NCBI GenBank assembly: GCA_902702965.1
Contig: CACRXP010000231.1
Span: 819,054-883,053 of the forward strand
Origin: Spirometra erinaceieuropaei
Lineage: Eukaryota; Platyhelminthes; Cestoda; Diphyllobothriidea; Diphyllobothriidae
Direction: 5' to 3'
Length of the DNA stretch: 64,000 nucleotides
In this document: piece by piece, positions 12,134 through 22,365 of the stretch
Layout of the letters: each line of letters begins with the position of its first letter
Numbering within the stretch: position 1 is the stretch's first letter
Translations under genes and position numbers: made by a program
Notes under the pieces: generated by a model
The model's input: only the letters and a program-made list of their open reading frames with translations
Database searches by the model: none
Told to the model about the DNA's origin: nothing

Positions 12134-13250
12134 CAGTGGGTAAGCTAATTCGTGAAATGTCAATCGAAATTCCGAAATGCGTTTTCGCCTCGAACAGATT
12201 GATTAAGTGGGATTTTAAAACTTACCATTCTGCAGCATAATTCTATAACAATCCAGTAACCTCAGGATGACGGCTTTTGAACGAACTTCTTTTCTGATGC
12301 ATGCAGGAACTATACTCTGTAAAAAATGGCTTCTTAATTGGCGCGCATTTTTCCCATTGACTTCCGATGCCTCTAAATGCCCGATTTTATTTCATGTAAA
12401 CATGCATAAAATATCCTTTCTTTTGCTAATTCGAAAGAGAATTACGTCGGTTTTGAAATGTCTTCCTATATAGCATGTGTTTTTTCCACTGGTTTTTTGG
12501 TGCTGTTAAAAATTCAAATTTATTTCACAGAAAACATGCATACAGGCATTCATATTTTGCTCATCCGGCAGAAAACTACGTCTTCTTCCAATATTATACT
12601 CGAATAAAGAGTATAATTCGGTTATCAAAACTTTCGCGATTCCCAAATCATTTTGAACTGCGACCTGCCGTTAGACTCTCATTCAGGATTCCCAAACTTT
12701 AGGCTGTATATTTTCCACGTGTAGAAATTCGCACATTTCTCTTCAGTATTAATAGGAGACCATAAAGGGTTTATAAAATTTGACGGAGGATTTGAGCCAC
12801 TATGTTAAATTTACAAACCACATTGGTAAATGCAGAGACACGACGTTTTATGAACAGCAATTTCACGCTATAAAAAAACTCACAATAAAACGCTTTCTAA
12901 AAAACAGAAGTATACCCTTCCTTCGATTATGAAGTTGGAAAGAATTTACGAATAAGCGAACAAGCGATTATTTTTGTGTATCTTTTCCATGAAATACAAC
13001 TGAATATTTAAGAGCGCCGAAAATCTATTCGAAAAAGTCATGCTACTCAAGTAATTATGTGTTGCGGAGTATGGTTTTTGTATGCAGCCGGAAACGCGTT
13101 CGTCCGAAAGCCAGCATTCTGTATTAACTAAATGTTTATAGAATTATGTTACACAACAATTAGCTTCACAACCCTACTTTATTAGTCTTTTCGAGGCGAA
13201 AACGCACTTCGGAATTTCGGTTGACATTTCATGAATAAGCCGACCTACTG
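12134..13250 (+). mobile_element. 1-kb TIR family element, subfamily B, enlarged
   Basis: Left end TA|CAGTGGGTAAGCTAA (TA at 12132-12133); right end CCGACCTACTG. At 1,117 bp it is about 120 bp longer than its relatives. The left arm contains the segment with ACATGCAT and GAATTACGTC twice (about 12330-12435 and 12470-12570), a local tandem duplication. The centre has CGACCTGCCGTTAG and GATTCCCAAAC in plus orientation. No coding capacity. Confidence 0.8.
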
Positions 13251-13324
13251 AACAGTTGTCAATGTAGTTTTAAATTTGCCGAGAGTCATTTTGTTTTATT
13301 TTGGTCTAACTGTGGAATTCTCGG

Positions 13325-13399
13325 TGACGTCAGTGGGATTCGAACCCAGGACGACAAGGGAAAGGTTTAAATACGCTCACCGCTCTAGCCACCTGAAGT
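13325..13399 (-). pseudogene. tRNA-like sequence (tRNA pseudogene or SINE head)
   Basis: On the minus strand a strong B box GGGTTCGAATCCC lies in a short T arm, preceded by an A-box-like TGGCTAGAGCGG. The region between them is long and a proper acceptor stem forms only in part (about five of seven pairs), so a working tRNA is unlikely. It does not match the heads of the other SINEs in the window, so it may be a different SINE family. Confidence 0.5.
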
Positions 13400-13930
13400 T
13401 AGAGGCCTTATTGACGATCGTGAGTTTAGTAATATTTGCGTTAAGTTGTCCGTATAGCCTACCGCAACATAAAAATTCCACTAAATCCGGTACAGTAAGC
13501 TGACAGCCCAAGTAGGGTTTAAAAAAGGAAATTCACATAGAATTCACCAGTCGTCATCCTGCTACTCGGTGGACTTTTGAATTTGAGTCGCCATTTTTGT
13601 AGCTCTCCATTCACGTGTGAATTTTTTCTAATTGTACATTACTATACCTATTTCCCTTCGATATATTGAACTGTGTTGCACCTATTGTTTATCTGAACTA
13701 GGATTATGAGGTCATCTATACAGAACGCGAGCATCCTTTTGAAGGGAATTAAATTGTCAATTTCACTTTTAAACGACCATGATGCAATTTATTGTGCTTT
13801 TCGGCCAATATGTCATAGTTGTTATCGTACTGTGTTGAATTTGTCAAATTTGCGTCAACAACGGCCTATGCATCGGAAAAAACACCGGTGTGGCTAGCAA
13901 CTCGCACTCAAACGTCAGTCGAAGTACAAG

Positions 13931-14575
13931 TTGTCAATTCCTGCCTTCTTGTCCACAAATTGTCGTTCTATCTTCAACAAAGCCCATGATTTGGAGCTAC
14001 TTTTGTCGAAAAATGAATACAGCAGAATTGAAGTGGTTTGCCTTCGAGAGAAGTGGTTAAACATAGACATTGATTCGCAACTTATTACCTTTCCGTCTTT
14101 CTACTGCTTTCGAACAGAGAGAAAATATCTACCTTGTGGCAGAGGTGGAGCGTCACCATTTTTGTTAATCAAAATAGGTGCGGAGACTGTAAGTCCCTTT
14201 TTTCTTACTTTGACTATTTGATAGATGTCATCGCTGTTTTACGTAAGCCCCTTTGTTAAGTAATTTTAAAAGCATCATACTTGTTAGTATTTACATTCCT
14301 CTCTATTCCTGTGAACGCGAACTAACTCGTTTTTTCGACTTTCTCTCACAATAACAGGCTATGGTATCCTGTGACTATTTTTTTTCTTATGCGGTGATTT
14401 TAATCGCGTTAATTTACGTCCCCTTACACTTTTAGGCTTCGATGATCTTGTCTCCTTTAATACTCGCGCAGATGCACCTTTTGATCATATTTTGACTAAC
14501 CACAGCAAGCTTTTTGCGTAAAAAAGGCTCCATTGTCAGGTTCTGACCATTCCACTTTATTGTGTCTTCCAAAAA
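13931..14575 (+). pseudogene. CR1-like endonuclease domain (broken)
   Basis: AP-type endonuclease that nicks the target site in LINE insertion. The opening frame reads TNCRSIFNK..DLELLL, typical of the domain's N-terminus. After stops the motif GDFN is at 14393-14404, followed by LRPLTLLGFDDLV and FDHILTN, and the catalytic SDH is at 14542-14550. At least two frame changes and several stops separate these. Assignment to the LINE endonuclease family is firm; the CR1 subgroup is a judgement from overall style. Confidence 0.8.
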
Positions 14576-15075
14576 TCTATTCCACTTCAAAAAGTGCACT
14601 GCTTGCCAAGCCTGAGAGAAAGGTTAAGGTTCGTAACACGACCGCCCAAAACATTCTCCTGCTTCAGACTTTCATTTCACATTCTATCCCCACTTTCCCT
14701 GAACAATCGAATCTTGAATACTTTTCTTCCCACATCACAGCGTTTTTAAATGAAATTTTCGATATTTGCTGCCCTCTTGATACTGTAATGGTACGACCGG
14801 GTAGAATTTCTTTCTCCTATCTGAAATCGTTTAGACATAAAAAAGAACTCCTTTACAAGCTTGGCTTACGTGATAGCCTTACGGACGTTACCGCCTTAAT
14901 AAAAACCGAGATTGACAGACTAAATAGCCTGTTTGTCAGCCAACTTTTTCCTCTTCTTACTCCCCCACTTTCCCCCTCCTCAGCTGAGATTTTGAAAAAT
15001 CTTAAGCTTCTCAATGACCATTGCAAAACACTGGTAGATTTAGACTCCCTAAATAAAAATTTTAGTTTTAGATAA
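14533..15075 (+). pseudogene. LINE ORF segment between endonuclease and RT
   Basis: A 180-codon open stretch that starts with the endonuclease's last motif (SDHSTLL) and covers the linker ahead of the reverse transcriptase, including FLNEIFDICCP, as seen in CR1/Jockey-type polyproteins. It ends at a TAA, and the RT continues just downstream in another frame. Confidence 0.75.
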
Positions 15076-15106
15076 CTTTCCCCTATCACCGTGTACATTC
15101 CAACCC

Positions 15107-16537
15107 GTGTATTTCACAATAGTGGAGAAACACCTTAACATGGTCCGTGGATCAACAGCTGCCGGACCGGACGATGTTTCGGCTTTTCTTCTTAAATCTT
15201 GCAGTTTTCAGATAGCCCCTATTTTAACGCACCTAATCAATATGTCCTTCATGGAGTCCAAGATTCCCGACGCCTGGTGCACAGTGAGAATCACTCCCAT
15301 CCCTAAAATGCTCGCTAACTTCGGTTCTAAATCTTTTCGTCCAATTGCGTGCTCTTCCGCAATACTAAAGCTTGCCGAAATAGTTGCCCTAGACATCACA
15401 AAGCCTTTTTCTTCCAGTTTTTCTGACCCTTTATAATTTGCATGCTAAGCCAAACGCAGTACTTACGACGTTGTTCCTTTTGTAGTCCACTCTGCTCTAA
15501 AAGAATTAGACAGGGGTTGCCGCGAGTATGCGTGCGCGTTTCTTGATTACTCCTCCGCATTCAATATCGTCCCGTGCCATCTTCCCCTTACCAAAACCTC
15601 CCCGTACGGCTCTCCAGGCTGGGTCGCCTCTTGGCTTACCGATTATTTTACATCCCGCACTCAATTTGTTCAATCTGGCAAGCGGAAATCTACGAACTTC
15701 ACCAATGACTAAGGTGTTCATCAAGGTTCAATTCTATACCCTCCCTATTTCTCCCTCCACACACACGATCTAATGTCCCCTAGTGACTGTCTTTTGGTCA
15801 AGTATGCTGATGATGTGGTTGTTGGACACCCTGTCAAAAGTTAGACACGCCTCCGGTCTCTAAAGGATGGCCTAAATCACGTCCTGGCGTGGTCGGAGGA
15901 AAATGGTCTCCTAATTAATAACCATAAATCCGTTCAGTGTATTTTTCGATTGCGGCCCTCTCCTAATCCTGAATCCTCTGACATTCTTCCTAACGAAGTA
16001 TCCTCTTTCAGGTATCTCGGCGTTGCTTTGTCCTCAAACTTTTCCTTTTCCTTCCATATTGAGTCCCTATTTATTAAAGTTCGTAAACTTCTTTATAACA
16101 TACGTAGTTTACGTTCCTACCACACACCTCAACCCTTAATCTGGCGATTCATCGATGCCTGCATTCTTCCTCTTATCCTATACTGCTCTCCTGTCATTTT
16201 TCCTGCATTGCTTAAAAGGAATCTTTTAATTTTGAAACCAGTCCTCCGTATGCGCTATTCTGCTGCTGGTGTTTCTTACCTTTTTTTAGTTGGCACTATC
16301 TTACAACGACACTTCAATGCGGTCAAGCAATTTGCTGGCCGAATTCTAGATGACGTTGCCCATCCCTTACATTCTGATCTTATGCCTGCGAAGTCTTCCC
16401 CCCCGATGTGCCGTAGCTGCCGACTTATATCCTGTCGCACATTGGCTTATCGAGCTTCTGTATTGCCTTGCCTAGCGCGCTATCTTACCTGCGAAGAGAA
16501 AGAAATAAGGAAGCTAAGACTTGAATTATCCTCATAA
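15107..16537 (+). pseudogene. CR1-like reverse transcriptase and C-terminal domain (broken)
   Basis: Copies element RNA into DNA at the nicked target. RT blocks in order: GSTAAGPDDVSAFLLK and IPDAW..ITPIPK (15130-15310), motif A FLDYSSAFN with the first catalytic Asp (15539-15565), motif B-like GVHQGSI (about 15712), motif C YADD (15803-15814), then YLGV (16013-16024). The last part (15950-16537, 195 codons, open) is the C-terminal region. Frameshifts lie near 15436 and 15830 and a stop precedes motif B. Catalytic residues survive although the frame does not. Confidence 0.88.
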
Positions 16538-16648
16538 TAAGTGTTTCTTTGACTTTTGAATAATCTCTTACTTATTTACTGCCCACAGTGAATGGAGCCA
16601 ATTTTTTGCTGAAAATTTTGAACTTATGATTTCAAAATGAAGCGAATT

Positions 16649-16672
16649 CCTCTCTCTCCCTCTCTCTCTCTT
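16649..16672 (+). repeat. TC-rich microsatellite at LINE 3' end
   Basis: TCTCTCTCCC followed by TCTCTCTCTC, about 110 bp after the LINE's last stop. Position and simple composition fit the short tandem tail of CR1-group elements; chance placement cannot be excluded. Confidence 0.6.
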
Positions 16673-16680
16673 ATCCTTCC

Positions 16681-18344
16681 TCATGGCTATTCAACCCATA
16701 GCTTCCTTACTATTGGCCGGGGAGTGGGTGTAACGTGACTTGGCATTTTGCGAGCGCTAAGGACTCAAGTGTAAATCCTAGACCATGGATATCAGGATAA
16801 AACCAGAGTTATGAAAGTATTAACAATCAAATATCAAACGACCTGACAATCCAACAGATGCCGTGCGCTTCGCCCTGTTTTGTTTTTCTGCCTTTCACTT
16901 GTAAGTGTTTTAGGGTGAGGAACAGGTAGGTAAAGGCAAGATAGTTCGGCGCCTCGGCACAAACACACGGCTTCCGATGTGGCCTCGTATTTCCAATTTA
17001 ACCCAGCTCTAATGTAGATGCACTCGCGCAGCGCAGATGTGGTTCATGGCATTACGCAGTGCAGAAAATTGCCTAAAGTAGAGAGAGAGATTGAATTCCA
17101 ACCGAAAGGTTTCATGTCTACTATATAATACAGCCTGCATGCATGTCATTTCCTTATAATATGCTTGCTATATCTGGCCTTTTGCGTCTAGAGTGAAATT
17201 CTGTTTCTAAGCGGTGAATATCCATTATTTTTTTGTCAGTTTTTGAGGAAACTGATTCAAACGTGCAAACAAAATTCACAAAAGTGTAAGCTCCTAGTCA
17301 TTTAAAAAAGTGTTGAATCAAAACTGTCCACACACACTCTTAAGCTTCTTGACTTCGTAATTCAGAGGAAAGATTATTTCTTATGAACTCAACAGATCAA
17401 AATCCAGTAAGTAGTTTGGTCGTTTAATAGTTTAAATAAAGTAACTGCTTAGTGTCCTAGGCAAGAGCAAACAGGTATTCAATGTTTTGACGTAATAACT
17501 TACAAGTGTTCAATTTTTTTGCGAGTAACGAAAGAATATGTCGATGCCTTTGCATAATAGATATGTCTGCGGCAAAAAAGGGTTACGTCTTCTCTAGGGT
17601 GATCTTAAACACAAGCCTAAATCAAAACTACTTCATTAAGCAGTATATTTTTACCTATTTTGTTTGGGGATCCTACAATAAGTAGGGGAAAACTTTCTTC
17701 GCTGAATAGTCAAATGTTTTAAATTTCTGATGTCGCCAAACTGACTTTGTGTTTTTCTATTTGTGAATCAGTAGTAAAAGAGAAAATATGTCTATTGTCC
17801 TTTAGTCCACGGCTGTAATTCGACATTTGTTACGCAAAAATCGACTGTGCGTTAGTTGATTTGTCTAAATTGCCGTTGGAAAATGCCAGTGATTTCTTCT
17901 TTGTGTTCGGAAATTTCAATGGCATGAATACATTTTCAAATTGTTCGGTTTGAAGGCGCGACATTTGCCTAAACAAGTTCCCTCTAACCAGTAAGGGATA
18001 CGATAGTACGAGGTTACCGCGAAACAAAGTATTCTTCGAGACTTTCATATGACCAATGCAAATACTTTCTGCATCATTGGGTCAGTTTCTCAACCATGGT
18101 AAAATATCGCGCGGTTATTTATGAAATTCAAGTGTCCAAAAGTGGTTTAGATTAATGAGATGCACATAAGACGATATTTATTTCACGGACGGGTTGCGGC
18201 TGCGCAAGTTAGTTAGTTAAACAAACTGATTATCCAAAATGAGATGCACGAAATTTATAATTCTGCGTAGCTTATTTTGATAAGCATGCAAAGACAGCTG
18301 AACTATCATATATTAAGAAGAAGATAGCCTTAATGGGAAAGAAA
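16681..18344. other. unassigned sequence, no supported gene
   Basis: AT-rich, with one 72-codon minus frame (17830-18048) that has no recognisable feature. No repeat with another copy in the window was found. Confidence 0.35.
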
Positions 18345-18470
18345 TGTCATCAGCGGTCGAGAGGTGCTTACCGATAGTTACTACGGAACACGTTCCCATT
18401 TGCCGTATGGGTTATCTCTCCCGACCCCAACCAGCAGCCGCAGAGCGGCGCATGATATAGGAAGATGATT
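18345..18470 (-). mobile_element. solo SINE body
   Basis: Minus strand matches the SINE body: CATGCGCCGCTCTGCGGCTGCTGGTTGGG, a hairpin region, and GGTAAGCACCTC at the end. Neither tRNA head nor ribozyme is present. The hairpin GCCGC-TCT-GCGGC is intact. It shows that the body can occur alone. Confidence 0.7.
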
Positions 18471-18960
18471 CAGGGGTTCAAAAGCGTTTTCACAGTCTAA
18501 ATACACGTCTTTCAAGTAAAAATTCAAATATAACAATTTTCTACCAACCGAATAATGTAAAGCATATTTTGTGCATGATTTCTATAAAACACATTCCATT
18601 TTTAGAGTTGCAAAAATTCCCTTAACAGTAATCAGAAGACGGGGTGGCGGACATACGTGGCTTTCGATAAATCCACATCGGGCTAGTACAATTATATAGA
18701 AATAGGGTAGAATTAAAAACATGTCATTGATAACGGAAATCGATTAATGTTCGCTTTAAAACACGGGCAGGATGGGAGAATGTGGGGGATGGGTGGGGGG
18801 AGGTAATAGCAGTCCGTGTCAGGGGCGGGGTGAGAGCGGAAAAACGTGGAGAGTAGCAGCATTAATCGACCTTCGTCAACTATAGGCGCGGAACCTGAAC
18901 GTAGTTGATTTTCCTAACCTGATGGCGGCCGCCTTTGTTTTTGCTAACAGGCACTCACCA
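18471..18960. other. unassigned; G-rich tract with G-quadruplex potential
   Basis: AT-rich to about 18760, then a purine-rich G tract: GGG, GGGGG, GGG and GGGGGG runs at 18774-18800 with loops of 7, 2 and 1 nt, meeting the usual four-run G-quadruplex pattern, followed by GGGGCGGGG at about 18822. It lies just beyond the 3' tail of the PLE. No gene seen. Confidence 0.5.
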
Positions 18961-19020
18961 AGTAGATAGAAGCGAACAGGCGCGTTCAGAAGATGAAGAT
19001 GCGATCAATGGAACATGAAA

Positions 19021-19050
19021 TTTATTTGCCTGACGTTTCGGGTTCTCACT
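19021..19050 (-). ncRNA. hammerhead-like remnant and AATAAA at PLE tail
   Basis: Minus strand reads CGAGTGAGAACCCGAAACGTC, then AATAAA (TTTATT at 19021-19026). GAAAC-GTC is the 3' half of the minimal type I hammerhead reported from Penelope-like elements; GTGAG stands where GATGAG is expected. The same GAAACGTC plus AATAAA pair occurs at 42355 and 56003. This copy lacks a proper CUGAUGA, so I regard it as decayed. Confidence 0.45.
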
Positions 19051-19148
19051 CGAAACAGATAAAAGTAATGGTGGCACCAGGAGTGCAGTATTTATAGCAC
19101 GTGGCTGCCGTGGGACCGTATGCGCACTTCAATTAACAGTTCTCGCAA

Positions 19149-19664
19149 TCACCGCTGGAATCGTAATTGATGCGGTGGTGGCTTGTCGGTCCGAGTCCGA
19201 GTCGTTAATTGCCGCGATTTAGTCATCCGTTCTGGATGCTGGCTTGACGATTGATCGTCAAATTGGCTCACTGCCACCGTGATGATTGCTCCCCCGCGCC
19301 CTCCCCACGTGACTGATTCTCCTGCCCAGGGAAAATCGCAGTACGCTATAGGGTACCAGGTTGTCATTGTGTTTGTTGATGGATTGCGGGCCTGAGAACC
19401 ATGACTCGAGCAGCTCGCGGCTCACGCGGTTGTCACCCCTTGCGAGGATTTCGGCCTCTTGAAATTTGAAAATATTGCCGGGTCCCGTTGAGTGTGCCGC
19501 CACCTGAGAGTTAGCGTCTCCCCGCCTCACTGCTGCTGCGTGCTCGGCAATTCGCGTACGGAGTAATCTCCCAGTTTCTCCGACATAATTGCTTGGTCCG
19601 CAACTACACCAGATCCAGTAAACGACTCCAGACGTTTCCTGCCGTGGCAGTGGGTCTTTTGGTA
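19149..19664 (-). pseudogene. PLE GIY-YIG endonuclease domain
   Basis: Nicks target DNA for PLE insertion. The minus strand gives GVVYWIW (GIY-type motif, VVY at 19618-19626), WCSCGPSN with two cysteines, NYVGETG (YIG-type motif, 19579-19590), then RTRIAEH with the conserved Arg, and a long helical part with NRVSRELLESWF. The frame is open from about 19664 to 19258; a related frame continues to 19149. The TIR insertion lies immediately upstream, so no RT-endonuclease fusion protein can form. Confidence 0.85.
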
Positions 19665-19679
19665 TTTTGGACCCATTTA

Positions 19680-20675
19680 CAGTGCGTGACCTATCTCATG
19701 AAATGCTGGCTGAAATTCTGAAATGCGTTTTCAATTAGGAGGGATTACTTGGTCGCGGTTGTGATACTGATTATCTTGCGGCATACTCTTATATCATTTT
19801 GGACTTGGCAGGAGGTTGGCTTTTAAATGCACTTCTTTTCAATCTCCTGTAGAAAGCGTGTTTGGTAAAAAATGACTACTTATGTAGCATGCATTTTTCC
19901 CATTGATTTTCGATGGTCTTGGAAATTCAAATATATTTTATAGAAACTACAAACAAAAATATGCTTTATTTTAGTCAATTAATAGAGAATCACGTATTCT
20001 TTAAATTGTATACTTAAGAAAGGAGTATAATATGGTATTTAAAAAGTTTCTAATTATGAGACTTTTTAAGACCGCGATATGTCCATTCACATGGCATCGT
20101 ATCTGGACGTTTACCACTGCTCCTCATGAAATGTACAACATGGTCCGCATCCATTGCAAAATTTTATGAACCCTGTATGATATCTATTTAATGACACAGA
20201 ATAATATGTGATTTTCTTTACGCGGAACGCATGTACCTTGTAGAGTGTAATCACTAAGCGCTAATGCAACGACTGATCAGACTCCAAATTTTTCGGCAAC
20301 TAGAAAACCTTTTTTAAAACCTAATCCTACTGATTCCTTAAGTATAAAATATAAAGAAGACGTAATTCTTTATTGATTGCTTAAAAGAAAGAATATTTTT
20401 GTTTGTGGTTTCTATAAAATATATTCTAATTTCCAAGACCATCGAAAATCAATGGGAAAAAAGCATGCTACTTAAGTAGTCATTTTTTACCGAGCACGCT
20501 TTCTACAGGAGACTGAAAAGAATAGCATTTAAAAGCCGACATCTCGCCGAGTCTAAATTGTTATAAGAGTATGCCGCAAGATAATCAGTATCACAACCGC
20601 GACCAAGTAATCCTTCCTAATCGAAAACGCATTTCAGAATTTCAGCCAACATTTCATGAGATAGGTCACGCACTG
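19680..20675 (-). mobile_element. 1-kb TIR family element, subfamily A (reference copy)
   Basis: The best-preserved copy, 996 bp. Flanks read TA|CAGTGCGTGACC and GGTCACGCACTG|TA (TA at 19678-19679 and 20676-20677). The arms pair over roughly 350 bp each: for example GAAATTCTGAAATGCG on the left against CGCATTTCAGAATTTC on the right, and GACTACTTATGTAGCATGCA against TGCTACTTAAGTAGTC. The centre of roughly 280 bp is not palindromic and contains GGTCCGCATCCATTGC. It carries no transposase, so movement must have been driven in trans. It splits a PLE and so is younger than it. Confidence 0.9.
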
Positions 20676-20689
20676 TAACTGGCTCCAAG

Positions 20690-21770
20690 GAGCAAGCAAA
20701 GGAGTAGATGCACATTTAGGTGGTCTGAGTCAGCAACCTATGCTTGCCTTCTCCACTTAAAATAGGGTTAATAAAGTATGATATTTGAACCCTTACTGAT
20801 GGGAAGGGTCCCGAGACAACTTAATCAAGGTGTCTTCTCAGGAATTTACTCGTAGCGTCCACCTAAAAAGGGACTTTGAGGAAAAATGTTTTGTTGGGCA
20901 GTCGGGGTAGCGGGATTAACCGGTTAGTCAGCAATGTTCTTTGCAATGCGCCTGTCAGGAAACGCATTTTCGCGAAGGAAATCCTGGATTTTTCTAAACT
21001 CCACCTCGATGCTATCTCTTAAGCAAATTATTCTACCTCTATATGCCAAACACCGGACCAGATTTTATTTTTGATGGAGGGGTATGAAATCGACGATGTT
21101 TGTGTATTGTACAAACCAGGCTTTCTTTCGAGAGACGCTTCTTCAGACATTCCCGTCTGTCCTCCCGCTTAGAAGAACATCTAAGAAAGTAAGCGAACCG
21201 GTCGTTTTTATCTCCAGCGTAAATTTAACCGAAGGATTTTTTGATTTATAGCATTTACGAATGTAGATACGCAGGTTTCTTCAGCGGCAGTTTCAAAGAT
21301 ATCATCAACATAGCGACCGCAATGTTTCAGCTTATCGCTTTGATCGCTTAGTTGGAATCTCTCCAATTTTCTCATGAAGACATTGGCCAGGAGATGTCCA
21401 AGGTGTGAGCCCATAGCAACGCCGTATGCTTGTCTATACAGTTGGTTGTCAAACAGGAACTACACGTTTAATATGCATCTTAGTAGTAGACTCCTAAGTG
21501 TCTTCGGCGGAATTTATACTTTTTACTGATTGGTTGAAAGAAATTCACAGATGTATTCAACTGTCTCGGTAATAGGAAGGTTTGTAAAAGTGATGAGACA
21601 TCTAACGAGGACATCATCATGCCGTTAAAGTTAAGGTCTTTGACGTCGTCAAAGAATTCGAAGCTAGTTTGGCAGCTGTGTGCTGTTAGCTGATGCCGTA
21701 CGGGCTTGCGTTTTTCTGCCAGCCACTTTGCAATCGCATGATACGGCGAGCTTTGCATGCCTTGTCTGCC
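20690..21770 (-). pseudogene. PLE reverse transcriptase (broken)
   Basis: Minus strand, in pieces: SSPYHAIAKWLAEK (from 21752), the motif A region SLDVSSL with catalytic Asp (21597-21608), AYGVAMGS and LGHLLANVFM (motif B, about 21425-21375), motif C GRYVDDIF (YVDD at 21301-21312), and decayed downstream matches to about 20690. Frameshifts occur near 21480 and 21208. GVAMGS and YVDD wording is characteristic of Penelope-like RTs and distinguishes them from LINE and LTR types. Confidence 0.82.
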
Positions 21771-22365
21771 TTTATCCTATGATGAACCAGTAGTGTGTGA
21801 AAAATTCTTGCCGTTATTTTTCTATAGGCAGTCCACTTACTGCACTAATTCTAATTTTTCTGTTACTAACGCCAAAATTCCTTCTTTTACTGCCTTTTTG
21901 GGTTACAACAGACGGACGATAAAAAAGGGAAAATTGGTCAATAAAATACGGCGTGTTCCCCTGTAAATTGCAGGATATAATTTATATGCGTTCCACCCTT
22001 TCATTGTGCCCATCCTTACACATACCAAAGCAACCGGGTTACACAATTGTTTGTTTATTGCCTTTTTTAAGCTATGCTGATGGTATTCACTCGTCTAACT
22101 CCGCAAGTCACTGCCCGGTTAAACTGGTTTAACTTTCTTTTGAAAGCTTGTAAATCTATACTTTTGGGTGTTTTGATCAACCGCACGGAATAAGGATCCA
22201 TACTGTTAACTTTTCATCTACAAATTCCAGTATTCCAGACAAACATCACCGGTGTGACAAGGAGGTGAGACTCAAAATCACCAATATGGGTCGTTTTGTT
22301 TGATAATTTTCAAAAGTCAGCACACGCCTGCTGAAGTTGGTGGACTGTTGCAAGCCATTATGTTC
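21771..22365. other. unassigned; possible worn 5' part of the PLE
   Basis: The position upstream of the RT on the minus strand is where further PLE coding sequence would lie, but translation gives only broken frames without a motif. A 69-codon plus frame (21757-21966) has no domain. No other feature seen. Confidence 0.35.

Larger units (their letters stand above)
13700..16680 (+). mobile_element. CR1-like non-LTR retrotransposon (LINE), decayed
   Basis: One continuous plus-strand remnant in the order apurinic endonuclease, reverse transcriptase, C-terminal domain, then a TCTCTCTC-type microsatellite tail (16649-16672), a common 3' end for CR1-group elements. The reading frame is cut by stops and shifts at about 14220, 14520, 15075, 15436 and 15830, so it makes no working protein. 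The 5' end is not clear; similarity begins by 13931 and the start at 13700 is a guess. Confidence 0.85.
18960..21770 (-). mobile_element. Penelope-like element (PLE), interrupted by a TIR element
   Basis: Minus-strand remnant in the PLE order: reverse transcriptase (21758 down to about 20690), GIY-YIG endonuclease (19664 to about 19150), then a non-coding tail with a TATAAATA box (about 19095) and the GAAACGTC plus AATAAA signature near 19021-19039. A 996-bp TIR element sits between RT and endonuclease with TA on both sides. Stops and shifts show it is dead. Its 5' limit is unclear. Confidence 0.85.

Noticed and set aside
13325..13399. Functional tRNA gene
   Set aside because: The B box is good, but the acceptor stem has two mismatches and the D arm and anticodon arm cannot be drawn convincingly.
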